A stretch of DNA of 64,000 nt from Alsobacter ponti (GCF_024294805.1 NZ_JANCLU010000020.1:20825-84824), one strand, 5' to 3'; positions 18,477 to 27,901 are shown, counted from the first letter of the stretch. The notes: generated from the letters alone by a model not told the origin. Translations and numbers: made by a program.

Positions 18477-19712
18477 TCACTCGAGCAGGCTGGCGATCGT
18501 CACCGGGCGGTTCTCGTGCATGCTGGTCGCCGCCGCGACGCCGCACAGCAGCGACATGGCCCCGGCTTCCGCGCCGGCGCGCTGGCCGAGCCGGTCCTCC
18601 ATGCCCTCGCGGAAGAGCATGTTGCGAAGGCGGTCGTCGCCGCCGAAATGGCCGCCTGCGGCGCGCGCGACCCAGATGCGCTCGACGCCCTGGAAGCTGC
18701 GGATCAGCAGGATCTCGTCGGCCGGCGGCTCCACCCAGGGCTGGGCCTCGTACTGGCGGACCTCGATGCGGCCCTTGGTGCCGTTGAAGGCGAGGCGATA
18801 GCCCTCGATCGGCATGGCGGCGTTGAGCGAGTAGGACGCCTGGACGCCGTTCTCGAACAGGATGGAGGCGTTCATCGTGTCGGGGATGTCGATGTCCTCG
18901 CGGAACACGCAGGCGTCGCGGACATAGCCGTCCTCGCGCGAGGGGTCCTCGTAGAGCATCTCCAGCCAGGGATCCTTGCTCATGTCGAAGAAGTAGTTGC
19001 AATGCGACGCGTGCGGGCAGGTGCGGCAGCGGTCGCCGCGGAACGGCCCATTGCGGCCGTAGACCTTGAGGTCGCCATAGGCGAACACCTGGCGCGGGAC
19101 CGACTGGAGGTACCAGTTCAGCAGGTCGAAATGGTGCGTCGACTTGTGGACGAACAGCGTGCCGGAATTGCGCTCGTAGGCGTGCCAGCGGCGGAAGTAG
19201 TCGGCGCCGTGGCGGTTGTCGAGGTACCAGGAGAAGTCGACGGAGGTGATGTCGCCGATGGCCCGCTCCAGCAGCAATTCCTTGATGCGTGCGGCGGTGG
19301 GCGCGTAGCGGTAGTTGAAGGTCACGTCGACGCGCCGTCCGGTGCGCCGCTCCGCCTCCATGATGCGCTTGGCCTTGGCGGCCGTGGTGGTCATCGGCTT
19401 CTCGGTGACGACGTCGATGCCCGCTTCGAGCGCCTTGACGATGATGTCGTCGTGCGTGTGGTCGGGCGTGCAGACGATGACGCGCTGCGGGCGGGCCTCG
19501 GCGAACATCGTGTCGACGTCGGTGTAGATCGGCGCGTCGTGGGCTTCCATGGTGTCGCGGGCGCGGCGCAGGCGCAGCGGATTGGTGTCGCAGATGCCGA
19601 CCATCTCCACCGCGTCGCTCCAGCCGGCGAGGAGTTCCTTGCCCCACATGCCGGCGCCGCGATGTCCGGTCCCCACCAGCGCAATGCGGTGCTTGTTGCT
19701 GCCGTTCGCCAT
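18477..19712 (-). CDS. Gfo/Idh/MocA family NAD(P)-dependent oxidoreductase
   Basis: A 411-residue sugar-type dehydrogenase. The Rossmann start is ALVGTGHRGAG (11-21), and the active-site Lys is in EKP (104-106). A C-terminal alpha/beta domain contains HKSTHHFDLLNW. Residues 229-238 hold CRTCPHASHC (Cys229, Cys232, Cys238), a Cys cluster seen in a subset of this family and possibly a metal site. The usual substrates are sugars, inositols or their phosphates. GGGAG precedes the ATG. A short TAACC/GGTTA palindrome lies 50 bases upstream and may be an operator. Confidence 0.92.
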   Translation of the reverse strand: MANGSNKHRIALVGTGHRGAGMWGKELLAGWSDAVEMVGICDTNPLRLRRARDTMEAHDAPIYTDVDTMFAEARPQRVIVCTPDHTHDDIIVKALEAGIDVVTEKPMTTTAAKAKRIMEAERRTGRRVDVTFNYRYAPTAARIKELLLERAIGDITSVDFSWYLDNRHGADYFRRWHAYERNSGTLFVHKSTHHFDLLNWYLQSVPRQVFAYGDLKVYGRNGPFRGDRCRTCPHASHCNYFFDMSKDPWLEMLYEDPSREDGYVRDACVFREDIDIPDTMNASILFENGVQASYSLNAAMPIEGYRLAFNGTKGRIEVRQYEAQPWVEPPADEILLIRSFQGVERIWVARAAGGHFGGDDRLRNMLFREGMEDRLGQRAGAEAGAMSLLCGVAAATSMHENRPVTIASLLE

Positions 19713-19763
19713 GTCGTCGTCTCCCGCCCCCGCCGATGGGCCGCCTCGGGACGGTCCACTAAA

Positions 19764-19777
19764 TAACCGTCTGGTTA
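19764..19777. promoter_or_regulatory. Candidate operator upstream of the Gfo/Idh gene
   Basis: A perfect inverted repeat TAACC-GTCT-GGTTA in an AT-richer patch 52 bases before the start of the sugar-type dehydrogenase. It resembles small dyads bound by TetR- or LacI-type repressors. No regulator gene is adjacent, so this is only a possibility. Confidence 0.4.
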
Positions 19778-19842
19778 CAGGGCGCGGCGGGCGAGGGTCA
19801 AGTGCCGGTTGCGCAGCCCGGCCATACGCGCGTCGCCGGCGC

Positions 19843-20493
19843 TCAGCTCGCCGGCCGCTTCGTCAGAGCGAGGCCGACGCCGAGGGCGATCATCGCCGCG
19901 CCGGAGGCTTCGCGCAGGCGCCGCACCAGCGCCGGGCGGGTCGTCGCGCCGTTACGCACGCCGCTGGCGGCGAACGCGACCGCGACGTCGGCGAGGCTGT
20001 TGAGCGCCACCGACACGAAGCCGAGCGCGACGAATTGCAGCGCCACGTGGCCGTGCTCGAGGTCGACGAACTGGGGAATGAAGGCGAGGAAGAACGCGGC
20101 GGTCTTCGGATTCAGCGCCTCGACGAGCACGCCGTCGCGGAAGGCGCGCCGCGCGCCGACCGGGGGCGGGGCGTCCCGGCCCGCCGCCTGCGCCAGGGCG
20201 TCGCGCCGCGCGGCGAGGATCGTGCGCAGGCCCAGCCACGCCAGGTAAAGCGCGCCGATCCATTTCAGCGCGCTGAACAGCTCGGCGCTGGCGAGAACGA
20301 GGGCGGACACGCCCAGCGCGCCGGCCCCGACGTGAACCATGCCGCCGATCCCCGCGCCGAGGCTCGACGCGATGCCTTCGGCCCGGCCGCCGGCCAGCGT
20401 GCGGGCCGCGACGTAGAACAGGCCCGGCCCCGGGGTGACGGCGAGCAGCAGGGCGGCGGCGAAGAAGAGCGAGAACGTCGCGAGGTCGGTCAT
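19843..20493 (-). CDS. LysE/RhtB family amino-acid exporter
   Basis: A 216-residue inner membrane protein with about six hydrophobic segments, of the LysE/RhtB translocator type that exports amino acids or homoserine lactones. The N-terminal PGPGLFYVAARTLAGG is the family signature. GRRAFRDGVLVEALNPKTAAFF-like residues (about 115-138) form the conserved cytoplasmic loop. No lysine- or threonine-specific feature is seen. It is a single gene between unrelated neighbours. Confidence 0.92.
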   Translation of the reverse strand: MTDLATFSLFFAAALLLAVTPGPGLFYVAARTLAGGRAEGIASSLGAGIGGMVHVGAGALGVSALVLASAELFSALKWIGALYLAWLGLRTILAARRDALAQAAGRDAPPPVGARRAFRDGVLVEALNPKTAAFFLAFIPQFVDLEHGHVALQFVALGFVSVALNSLADVAVAFAASGVRNGATTRPALVRRLREASGAAMIALGVGLALTKRPAS

Positions 20494-20557
20494 GGCCGCG
20501 CGTCATAGCGCGGCGGCGGCCGGTTGGCGAGGCCGCCCGGCCGTGGCGGCGAACTTC

Positions 20558-20707
20558 TCAGTACGCCGCCATCGAGATCACGGCCGAACCGACACCGGCG
20601 ACCAGCAGGCCGAAGCCGGCCAGCAAAGCGAGCCCGCGGCCCACGCGGGAAGCGCGGAGGCTGCGGCGGAACACGCGCGACTCAGGCAGGGGCTTTGCGA
20701 TGGTCAT
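20558..20707 (-). CDS. Putative 49-residue single-pass membrane peptide
   Basis: A short open frame with good translation signals: GAGGAG lies seven bases before the ATG at 20707. The peptide has a basic N-terminal half (RVFRRSLRASRVGRG) and one hydrophobic helix (LALLAGFGLLVAGVGSAVI), ending SMAAY. It lies between the LysE gene and the M20 peptidase on the same strand. Its function is unknown; it could be a small regulatory membrane protein or a spurious frame in GC-rich DNA. The strong ribosome site and clean topology favour a real gene. Confidence 0.5.
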   Translation of the reverse strand: MTIAKPLPESRVFRRSLRASRVGRGLALLAGFGLLVAGVGSAVISMAAY

Positions 20708-20811
20708 GATCCGCTCCTCGTCACGAGGGCTATCGATCGTGCCCACATCATGAGCCGCGCCGGCCGAAACGTCGGTGCGGACGCGCACGGCGGCGCGCCC
20801 GCGCCGGAGGC

Positions 20812-22209
20812 TCAGGCGGCGGGTTTCGCCATCCGGCCGATGCGGCTCAGCAGCGCCGCGCCGGTGCGGATGCCGTTGAGGAAGCAGGACAATTTCAGGT
20901 TCTCGTTGGGCGCGTGGTTCGCTTCGTCGGCGTTGGCGTAGGGCACGACGAAAGCGTGGGTGCCGAGGATCTTCGTGAACACGTAGTCGGGCAGGCTGCC
21001 GCCGGCCGAGGGGTAGAGCAGGGGCTCGACGCCCTGGGCGTCGACGATGGCCTGCCGGATCGGCTCGGCGAAGGGCGAATCCATCGGCGTCTTCGACGGC
21101 AGCATGCCGTTGAGCGGGCGGAACTCCACCTCGGGCGCGTGCTTGCGCACGTGGGCGGCGACCTTCTCGAACACCTCGGCCGGGGTCATCGCCTCGACGA
21201 GACGGATGTCGCACTTGGCGAAGGCCTCGTGCGGCAGCACGGTCTTGGAGCCCGGCCCGCCGTAGCCGCCGTGCAGGCCGTTGATGGTGAGGGTGGGGTG
21301 GAACATCAGCCGGTCCGCCACGGGCCGGTCGGCCGGCGCGTCGAAGCGCGACAGGGCCAGCTCGGCGCGAATCTCGGCGGGGTCGAGCGGCAGGCGCGCC
21401 GCCGCCTCGCGCTCCAGCGCGGTGGGCGGCACGATGCTGTCGCGGAAGCCCTCGATGGTGATCTCGCCCGCCTCGTTCTTCATCGACGCGAGCAGGTGGA
21501 CGAGCGTCCAGATCGGGTTGGGGGCGACGCCGCCGAAATTGCCCGAGTGGAGGTCGCGCCGCGCGCCGCGCGCGCGCAGCTCGAACGAGGCGACGCCGCG
21601 CACGCCGAAGGTCACGGTCGGGCGGCCGGATTCGTGCAGCGGCCCGTCGGCGGTGACCACGAGGTCGGCCTTCAGCCGGTCCCGGTGCTCGCGCACGAAG
21701 TCGGCGATGTGCGGGCTGCCGATCTCCTCCTCGCCCTCGAGCAGGACGATGACGTTGCAGGGCAGTTCCCCGTGCGCGGCCAGGTGCGACTCGATGGCCA
21801 GGATCTGCGCGAAGTGCTGGCCCTTGTTGTCGCCGATGCCGCGCGCCCAGATCCGGCCGTCGCGGATGGTGGGCTCGAAGGGCGGGCTCACCCACTCCTC
21901 CAGCGGGTCCGGCGGCTGCACGTCGTAATGGCCGTAGAGCAGCACAGTGGGCGCGCCCGGCTTCTTCTCCCAGCGCGCCAGCACCATCGGGTGGTTGGCG
22001 GTGGGCACGGCCTCGGCCTGCATGCCCAGCCCGCGCAGCTGCGCGACGAGCAGGTCGGCGACCTCGCGGATGCCGATATTGTGGGCGCTGATGCTGGGAT
22101 GGCGCACATAGTCCATCACACGCCGCACGAAGGCGTCCTCGTTCGCCGCGATGTGCGCGAACACCTTGTCCAGCCCCGCCAGGGTCGCGCCCGCCGCCGT
22201 CTCCGCCAT
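20812..22209 (-). CDS. M20 family metallopeptidase (dipeptidase/deacylase type)
   Basis: A 465-residue di-zinc amidohydrolase of the M20 (ArgE/DapE/CPG2) family. Ligands are His94 and Asp96 in YGHYDVQPP, bridging Asp127 in GIGDNKG, Glu161/Glu162 in EGEEEIGS and Asp188 in VTADGP. A lid/dimerisation domain is about 215-340, and the C-terminal His is in EANHAPNENL. All catalytic residues are present. It is the last gene of the HyuB-HyuA-M20 run on the minus strand. With the upstream hydantoinase-like pair, it probably hydrolyses the N-acyl or dipeptide-type product of ring opening. No signal peptide is seen, so it acts in the cytoplasm after import. Confidence 0.93.
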   Translation of the reverse strand: MAETAAGATLAGLDKVFAHIAANEDAFVRRVMDYVRHPSISAHNIGIREVADLLVAQLRGLGMQAEAVPTANHPMVLARWEKKPGAPTVLLYGHYDVQPPDPLEEWVSPPFEPTIRDGRIWARGIGDNKGQHFAQILAIESHLAAHGELPCNVIVLLEGEEEIGSPHIADFVREHRDRLKADLVVTADGPLHESGRPTVTFGVRGVASFELRARGARRDLHSGNFGGVAPNPIWTLVHLLASMKNEAGEITIEGFRDSIVPPTALEREAAARLPLDPAEIRAELALSRFDAPADRPVADRLMFHPTLTINGLHGGYGGPGSKTVLPHEAFAKCDIRLVEAMTPAEVFEKVAAHVRKHAPEVEFRPLNGMLPSKTPMDSPFAEPIRQAIVDAQGVEPLLYPSAGGSLPDYVFTKILGTHAFVVPYANADEANHAPNENLKLSCFLNGIRTGAALLSRIGRMAKPAA

Positions 22210-22223
22210 GTCGCCCGCCTCTT

Positions 22224-24257
22224 TTATCCGTTGAACGTCAGGAGCAGCGCGCCCGAATCGTGCGCCTCGCACTCCCAGCCCGGAGCGACGAAGGTCGTCG
22301 CGTCGAGCTGCATCACGATGGCCGGGCCTGAGAGCCGGTCGCCCGCGCCGAGCGTCGCGCGGTCGTACACGGGCGCCTCGCGGACACCTCCGTCCACATG
22401 CACCGTGCGGCTGCCGACCGGCAGGGCGCCCGTGCCGCGCGGCAGCGCGATGCGCTGCGGGGTCGGCATGTCGCCGGTCGCCTCGATGCGCAGCGTCACC
22501 ACCTCGATCGGAGCTTCCAGAGCGAACCCGTACAGGCTCTCGTGCGCGGCGGCGAAGGCGTGCTCCGCGCCGGCGCGAGAGCCCGCCCACGGAATGCCGA
22601 TCTCGCCGCCCTGGCCCTTGTAGCGCATCATCGCGACGCGGGCCTTGCCGCGCGCGCGCTGCGCCACGCCCTCGGCGTCGAACCAGGCCTCGGCCTGGTC
22701 GTCCAGCTCCGCGAAGATCGCGTCCACCGCCTCGACGTCGACCGGCCCGGCCATCGGCAGGGTGCGGCTGAACTCGGCCTTGAGGTCGGCCGCGAGCAGC
22801 CCGTCGGCGCAGAGCACGCCGGGGGCCGGCGGGATCATCACGCGGGGGATCGAGAGCAGCCGCGCCAGCGAGCAGCCGTGCAGGGGGCCCGCGCCGCCGA
22901 ACGGCACGAGCGTGAAGTCGCGCGGGTCGTGGCCGCGCTCCACGGAGACGACGCGCAGCGCGCCGACCATGTGGCTGTCGACGATGGCGAGGATGCCGCG
23001 CGCGGCCTGCTCGATGCTGAGCCCGAGCGGCGCGGCGACGCGGTCGCGGATCGCCGCGCGGGCCTTCTCCACGTCGAGCGCCATGCTGCCGCCGAGCAGG
23101 CGGTCGGGCAGGTTGCCGAGCGCGACATGCGCGTCGGTGACGGTGGGCTCGGTGCCGCCGTGGCCGTAGCAGGCCGGGCCGGGGCGCGCGCCGGCGCTCA
23201 TCGGGCCGACGGTGAGCGCGCCGTCGACGATGCGCGCGATGGAGCCTCCGCCCGCGCCGATGGTCACCATGTCGAGCATCGGCAGCGGCAGCGGCCACTC
23301 GCCGACATGGCCGCGCTGCGTCAGCCCGACCTCGCCGTTCTTGATGAGGCAGATGTCGGCGCTGGTGCCGCCGATATCGACGGTGATGAGGTCCGAGATG
23401 CCGCAGGCCTGCGCCACGTCGCGCGCGCCGATCACGCCCGCCGCCGGGCCGGACAGGGCGGTGAGCGCGGGCGCGCGGCGGATGGTGCGCGAGCCGGCGA
23501 CGCCGCCGTTCGACTGCATCAGCAGCAGCGGCGCGTCGATCCCCGCCTCGGCCAGGCGACCCTCGAGCCGCGTCACGTAGGTGGAGACGCCGGGCATGAC
23601 CGAGGCGTTGAGCACGGTCGCCAGCGAGCGCTCGTACTCGCGCACGACGGGCAGGATGTCGACGGAGCAAGTGACGGCGACGCCCGGCAGCGCGGCGCGC
23701 AGCAGCTCGGTGACGCGCAGCTCGTGCGCCGGGTTGGCGAAGGAGTGCAGCAGGCACACCGCCACGGCCGGCACGTCGAGCCGGCGCAGCTCGGCGGCGG
23801 CCGCCTCGACGCTCGCCTCGTCCAGCGTCTCCAGCACGACGCCTCCCGGGCCGACGCGCTCCGCCACCTCGACCACGCGGCCGGCCGGAACCGGGCGCTC
23901 GGGCTTCACCCAGCTGTAGAGGTTCGCCTTGCGGGGAATGTCCTGGCGGCCGATCGTCAGCACGTGGCGAAAGCCGCGCGTGGTGACGAGCGCGGCGCGC
24001 GCGCCCTTGCCCTCCAGGATCATGTTGGTCGCGACGGTCGTCCCGTGCAGCACGCGGCCGATGCTTCGGGCGGACGCGCCGGCCTTCTCGAGGGCGAGGT
24101 TGACGCCCTCCATGAAGGCGCGCGACGGGTCGTCCGGCGCGCTCGGCGTCTTGGCCCGCCACACCCGCCCGGAGGCGGTGTCGAGCAAGGCGATGTCGGT
24201 GAAGGTGCCGCCGATGTCGACGGCGACGACGAAGGGGGCGCTCTCAGGCGAGTTCAT
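22224..24257 (-). CDS. hyuA: Hydantoinase/oxoprolinase family A subunit
   Basis: A 677-residue ATP-dependent subunit of the hydantoinase A/5-oxoprolinase family, which hydrolyses or activates cyclic amides (N-methylhydantoin, 5-oxoproline, caprolactam) or carboxylates ketones. The ASKHA phosphate motifs DIGGTFTD (15-22) and DIGGTSADICL, plus VTIGAGGGSIA and FGGAGPLHG, are all intact. Its start overlaps the stop of the B subunit by 14 bases, so the two form a stoichiometric complex. No dihydropyrimidinase-type enzyme is nearby. The substrate is unknown; neighbouring peptidases point to a lactam, cyclic dipeptide or pyroglutamyl compound. Confidence 0.92.
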   Translation of the reverse strand: MNSPESAPFVVAVDIGGTFTDIALLDTASGRVWRAKTPSAPDDPSRAFMEGVNLALEKAGASARSIGRVLHGTTVATNMILEGKGARAALVTTRGFRHVLTIGRQDIPRKANLYSWVKPERPVPAGRVVEVAERVGPGGVVLETLDEASVEAAAAELRRLDVPAVAVCLLHSFANPAHELRVTELLRAALPGVAVTCSVDILPVVREYERSLATVLNASVMPGVSTYVTRLEGRLAEAGIDAPLLLMQSNGGVAGSRTIRRAPALTALSGPAAGVIGARDVAQACGISDLITVDIGGTSADICLIKNGEVGLTQRGHVGEWPLPLPMLDMVTIGAGGGSIARIVDGALTVGPMSAGARPGPACYGHGGTEPTVTDAHVALGNLPDRLLGGSMALDVEKARAAIRDRVAAPLGLSIEQAARGILAIVDSHMVGALRVVSVERGHDPRDFTLVPFGGAGPLHGCSLARLLSIPRVMIPPAPGVLCADGLLAADLKAEFSRTLPMAGPVDVEAVDAIFAELDDQAEAWFDAEGVAQRARGKARVAMMRYKGQGGEIGIPWAGSRAGAEHAFAAAHESLYGFALEAPIEVVTLRIEATGDMPTPQRIALPRGTGALPVGSRTVHVDGGVREAPVYDRATLGAGDRLSGPAIVMQLDATTFVAPGWECEAHDSGALLLTFNG

Positions 24258-26079
24258 CGACGTACTCGTTGCGGTGGAAGGCGCGGACGGCGGGGCGCTC
24301 CGCGCGCAGCCGGGCGGTGCGGGCTTCGTCGACCTCGAACCCGGCGATGGCGACGCCGTACAGGCGCTCGGCCGCCTCGCGGCTCACGAAGCCGCCGAGC
24401 ACGTCGGCGAGCACGAGGTCGACGGGGCGGTCGTAGGGATGGCCGTAGCCGCCGCCGCCGCCCGTCTCGATGCGCAGGATGTCGCCCTTCTTCAGCACGT
24501 TGCCGTCCGAGAGCGGCGCGAGCTGGCGCTCTTGCGGCGTGCCCGGGTTGACGAAGGCGCGGCCGGGGCCGCCCGACATGCCGCCGGCGATGCCCCAGGG
24601 CGGGTTCTTCACGCAGTCGATGCGCAGCGCCATCACCGCCTCTTCGGCGAGGATTTCGTACTCGCGCACGACGCCGCAGCCGCCGCGCCAGCGCCCGGCG
24701 CCGCCGCTGTCCTCCACCACGCCGTAGGTGCGCAGGCGGATCGGGTAGCCGAGCTCCAGGAACTCGACCGGATAGTTCTCCTGCGCGACGAAATAGACGG
24801 TATCGATGCCGTCCGCGAAGGGCCGCGCGCCGTAGCCGACGCCGAGACCGTCGGCGAGCAGGAAGCGATCGCGCTCGCCCTTGGCGTTGATGTACGTGCC
24901 GCGCATGATCGAGATGACGTAGGCCGAATGCGAGGCCGGCGCGCCGCCGCCGGCGGCGTTGACGAGGCCGTTCAGCGTGGCGAGCAGGCGCATCATGGTG
25001 AGGCCGCGCATGCCGAGCGAGGCCGGGAAGCGCGGCCACAGCAGCGAGCCTTCGCGCAGGCGCACCTCGTCCAGCGACTGGGGCCCGCCGGCGTTGCAGA
25101 CCTGCGCCGGGTCGCCGCCGAGGAAATAGAGGCCCAGCGCCATGCCCGGCACGCCGGGGTTCATCAGGAAATTCACCGGGCCGACCGACTGGTCATCGGT
25201 AGCGGTGCCGTCGAGGATGAAGCGGTCCTCCCCGTCCTCGCCCTTCTCGCGGGTCAGCGAGAGGCGCAGCTTCAGCGGCCCACTGCCGTGGCCGTCGCCG
25301 TCGATGGCGTCGGTGAAGCTGTGCGTGCCGTAGGGGAAGGTCTCCGCCAGCTTGGCGCGCACCAGACGGCGCGTGCGCTCCAGCAGGAGCGCCAGCGCGT
25401 CCTCGATGACGTCCGCGCCAAAGCGCGCGACGATTTCCGCGACGCGCTTCACGCCCAATTCCACGCTGCCCATCAGCGCCCGCAGGTCGCCCCGGCTCTG
25501 GTCCGGGAAGCGCGAGTTGCGGTGGAAGATGGCCAGCGCCGCCTCGTTCACGACGCCGGCGTCGATGAGCCTGGTGGGCGGGATGATGACGCCTTCCTGG
25601 AAGATGTCGGTGGCGTCGGGGCTGATCGACCCCGGCCGAATGCCACCGATGTCGGCGAAATGCGCCCAGCTCATCACGAAGGCGCAGCGCCGCCCTTCGT
25701 GGAACACCGGGGCGATCAGCACCTGGTCGTTGGAATGCGACACCGCCCCGCGCGAGCCGTAGCAGTCGTTGTACCAGTAGACGTCGCCCGGCTTCATCGA
25801 CTCCTTGGGGAAGTGGGCGAAGACAGGGCTCGTCATGTCGCCGAACACCGGCACGTTGGAGCCGACCGCCATCACCCCGTCGGCGTCGAAGAGTGCGGTG
25901 TAGAAGTCCTTCTTCTCGCGGATGAAGGCGCTGATGGCGGTGCGCTCGATGAGCGCCTCCATCTCCGCCTGGGCGGCGCGGATGGCGCCGCGCACGATCT
26001 CCAGCGTGACGGGATCGCACGCGCCCCGGCCGGGCTTGGCCGACTCGGAGACGACAGAGGTGGCGTTGGGCACGGACAT
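24244..26079 (-). CDS. hyuB: Hydantoinase/oxoprolinase family B subunit
   Basis: A 611-residue partner of the A subunit. Family signatures are DPVTLEIVRGAI at residues 22-33, REKKDFYTALFDADG, DVYWYNDCYGSRGAVSHSND (a metal-binding patch with Asp/His) and LGLSLGYGARP-like DGLGVGYGARPFADG. AKSGGCGVVREYEIL-type glycine-rich turns are retained (GGAGRWRGGCGVVREYE). AAGGA lies nine bases before the ATG. It is the first gene of the HyuB-HyuA-M20 run, and the M28 peptidase gene lies 60 bases upstream on the same strand, so all four may be one transcript. The best-characterised relatives include N-methylhydantoinase, acetone carboxylase and caprolactamase. Confidence 0.92.
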   Translation of the reverse strand: MSVPNATSVVSESAKPGRGACDPVTLEIVRGAIRAAQAEMEALIERTAISAFIREKKDFYTALFDADGVMAVGSNVPVFGDMTSPVFAHFPKESMKPGDVYWYNDCYGSRGAVSHSNDQVLIAPVFHEGRRCAFVMSWAHFADIGGIRPGSISPDATDIFQEGVIIPPTRLIDAGVVNEAALAIFHRNSRFPDQSRGDLRALMGSVELGVKRVAEIVARFGADVIEDALALLLERTRRLVRAKLAETFPYGTHSFTDAIDGDGHGSGPLKLRLSLTREKGEDGEDRFILDGTATDDQSVGPVNFLMNPGVPGMALGLYFLGGDPAQVCNAGGPQSLDEVRLREGSLLWPRFPASLGMRGLTMMRLLATLNGLVNAAGGGAPASHSAYVISIMRGTYINAKGERDRFLLADGLGVGYGARPFADGIDTVYFVAQENYPVEFLELGYPIRLRTYGVVEDSGGAGRWRGGCGVVREYEILAEEAVMALRIDCVKNPPWGIAGGMSGGPGRAFVNPGTPQERQLAPLSDGNVLKKGDILRIETGGGGGYGHPYDRPVDLVLADVLGGFVSREAAERLYGVAIAGFEVDEARTARLRAERPAVRAFHRNEYVDELA

Positions 26080-26139
26080 CGCTGTCGTCCTTCGCTCGAA
26101 AGGGAAAGGCCGGGACGCGCGCGGCGCGTCCCGGCGGGA

Positions 26140-27858
26140 TCAGGCCGCGGCCTCGACGAGACGCTGCGCCGCACGCAGCGCGGCGACCAGCCGGTTCTGC
26201 CCGCGCGTGAGCTGCACCTTGGCGAAGCCCTGCGTCGGCGCGTCCAGATTGGCGATCTCGGTGGCGACCGCCAGAGTCGGCAGCGGCGGCACCGGCGTCG
26301 CGGGATCGTGCCGGAAGCGCGGCGCGACGGTGAAGTTGATCGGCACCAGGATGCGGGCCAGCGCGACGATGGCGTCGTTGGCCTTGGCCGCGTCCGCCTT
26401 GCCCGCCGCGATCCGGTCGTGGAAGCGCCCGAGCGCGGCGTCGAGGGAGGCGAGGGCGGCGCGCGTTTCGGAGAAGTCGAAGGCCGCGCCGGCCGCCTTG
26501 GCGTAGCGGTCCAGCGTCTCGCCGAACTCCCGCGTCGTGGCGCGCCAGTCGAACGGCAGGATCTCGGCGTTGGCGACGCCCAGGATCGAGCCGAGATAGA
26601 CCTTGATATCGCGCAGCAGGATATCCCTGTCGGCGATGTCCATGGTGTCGTTCTCGGTGTGCCAGGCGATGTTGCCGCCGCAGCCGCCGACCGCGTAGTA
26701 GCCCTTCGCGGCGCGCAGGTCGTCCGGCATGGTCGAGCTGAGCATGAAGAAGCTCGAGATGCCGATATTGTTGAACGAGTAGTCGCCGGCGCGGTGCGGG
26801 CGCTCGCCGTGGCTGTCGAGGCCGCAGACCTCCTTGATGACGCCCTGGACGTAGCCCTCGGTCTCGGACATCCACGAGACGTCCTTGAACAAAGTCGCCC
26901 AGCGGCAGCCGGGGCTGTCGCAGTTGACCTGCGCGACGCAGTTCTCGTCGAGGTCGATGGCGAACTTGTCGGCGAACCAGGTGGAGCCGGCGTAGCGGCC
27001 GGTGGAATGGCCGGGCCACCAGGCGATGCGCACCGTGCGGCGCAGCCCGGCGCGGTGCTTCCACAGCACGCGCGCGATCTCCACCATGGCCGCGTCACCG
27101 GTGGCGTTGTCGCCGACGCCGACGTCCCAGCTGTCGTAGTGGCCGTGCAGCAGCACGAACTTGTCGGGCTCGACGGTTCCCTTGATCTCGACGACGGGCA
27201 GCTTCTGCGTGAACCAGCCCTCGCGCATCTCGGTCTCGATGGTCACGCTCTCGCCGCGCGACGCGAGCTCGATGAGCGCCTTGCCGTCGGCGTTGTTGAC
27301 GGCGACGACCGGGATCTTCGGCTTGCGCGGCAGGTCGTCGAGGTCGGGCGTGCCCCAGATCGAGGTGCAGATGCCCCAGTGAATGTCGACGCCGGGGTTC
27401 ATGGCGATGATGCCGACGGCGCCCTTCTCCTCGAACTCGCGCATCTTCTGCGGGAAGGCGAAGCCCTCGGAGATCACGATCTTGCCGCGGATGCGGTCGG
27501 CGGAGGAGGCGTCGGCGTCCTGGTTCTTGGCGAACAGCGTGGTCACGCCGCGCGAGTAGGTGGCCGGCACGTGGACGATGGGCGCCGTGATGCCGCCGCG
27601 GCAATCGATGGCGTAGGCCGGCGGCTTGGCGCGGATGACGCGTCCGCCCGCCTTCACCCGCGCGTCGTAGGGCACGGACAGGTAGATCTCGGCCTCGTGC
27701 ACCGTGACGGGCACGCCGGCCTTCTGAAGGGCGGCGACGATGACGTCGGCGCTGGCGTTGACGTCCTCGGGCTTCCACCGCGGCCGGGTCGAAAAGTCCT
27801 CGACCAGCTTCCACGGCACGTCGAGGGACACCTCGGCCAGAATCTCGGGGTGCGCCAT
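26140..27858 (-). CDS. M28-like peptidase with PA domain, atypical active site (paralogue 1)
   Basis: A 572-residue protein with an M28 aminopeptidase fold and a PA insert (about 90-220). Zinc ligands are recognisable: His240 in GHYDSW, bridging Asp250 in GDNATGD, Asp314 in NCDSPG and His400 in WHTENDTMD. The usual Glu-Glu pair (catalytic base and ligand in the GEExG turn) is not present; the aligned place reads PGHSTGRYAGS with His284-Ser285. The metal site may be mononuclear or unusual. There is no signal peptide. It shares this signature with the paralogue at 29949-31739. GGGAGG precedes the ATG. A palindrome at 27885-27901 lies just upstream. Confidence 0.88.
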   Translation of the reverse strand: MAHPEILAEVSLDVPWKLVEDFSTRPRWKPEDVNASADVIVAALQKAGVPVTVHEAEIYLSVPYDARVKAGGRVIRAKPPAYAIDCRGGITAPIVHVPATYSRGVTTLFAKNQDADASSADRIRGKIVISEGFAFPQKMREFEEKGAVGIIAMNPGVDIHWGICTSIWGTPDLDDLPRKPKIPVVAVNNADGKALIELASRGESVTIETEMREGWFTQKLPVVEIKGTVEPDKFVLLHGHYDSWDVGVGDNATGDAAMVEIARVLWKHRAGLRRTVRIAWWPGHSTGRYAGSTWFADKFAIDLDENCVAQVNCDSPGCRWATLFKDVSWMSETEGYVQGVIKEVCGLDSHGERPHRAGDYSFNNIGISSFFMLSSTMPDDLRAAKGYYAVGGCGGNIAWHTENDTMDIADRDILLRDIKVYLGSILGVANAEILPFDWRATTREFGETLDRYAKAAGAAFDFSETRAALASLDAALGRFHDRIAAGKADAAKANDAIVALARILVPINFTVAPRFRHDPATPVPPLPTLAVATEIANLDAPTQGFAKVQLTRGQNRLVAALRAAQRLVEAAA

Positions 27859-27884
27859 CAGAGTCTCCCTCCCTGTTTCGCCAA

Positions 27885-27901
27885 GTGAAATCGCGTTTCG
27901 C
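27885..27901. promoter_or_regulatory. Candidate IclR-type operator upstream of M28 paralogue 1
   Basis: GTGAAA-TCGCG-TTTCGC, an imperfect inverted repeat (five of six pairs) 27-43 bases before the M28 start. Nearly the same dyad, GTGAAA-N5-TTTCAC, occurs in front of the IclR gene at 28830-28846. It probably binds the adjacent IclR protein and so links regulator and target. Confidence 0.5.

Noticed and set aside
22224-26079. Classical hydantoin degradation (D-hydantoinase with carbamoylase).
   Set aside because: No dihydropyrimidinase-type cyclic amidase or carbamoylase with its motifs is present in the window; only the ATP-dependent HyuA/HyuB family and M20/M28-like hydrolases are seen.
23929-27888. 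Very long open frames on the opposite strand of real genes, for example here and at 5224-7845.
   Set aside because: They lie opposite well-recognised genes (HyuA, HyuB, M28-like and YfhO), have Arg/Ala/Gly/His-rich composition without family motifs, and arise from third-position GC bias in GC-rich DNA.
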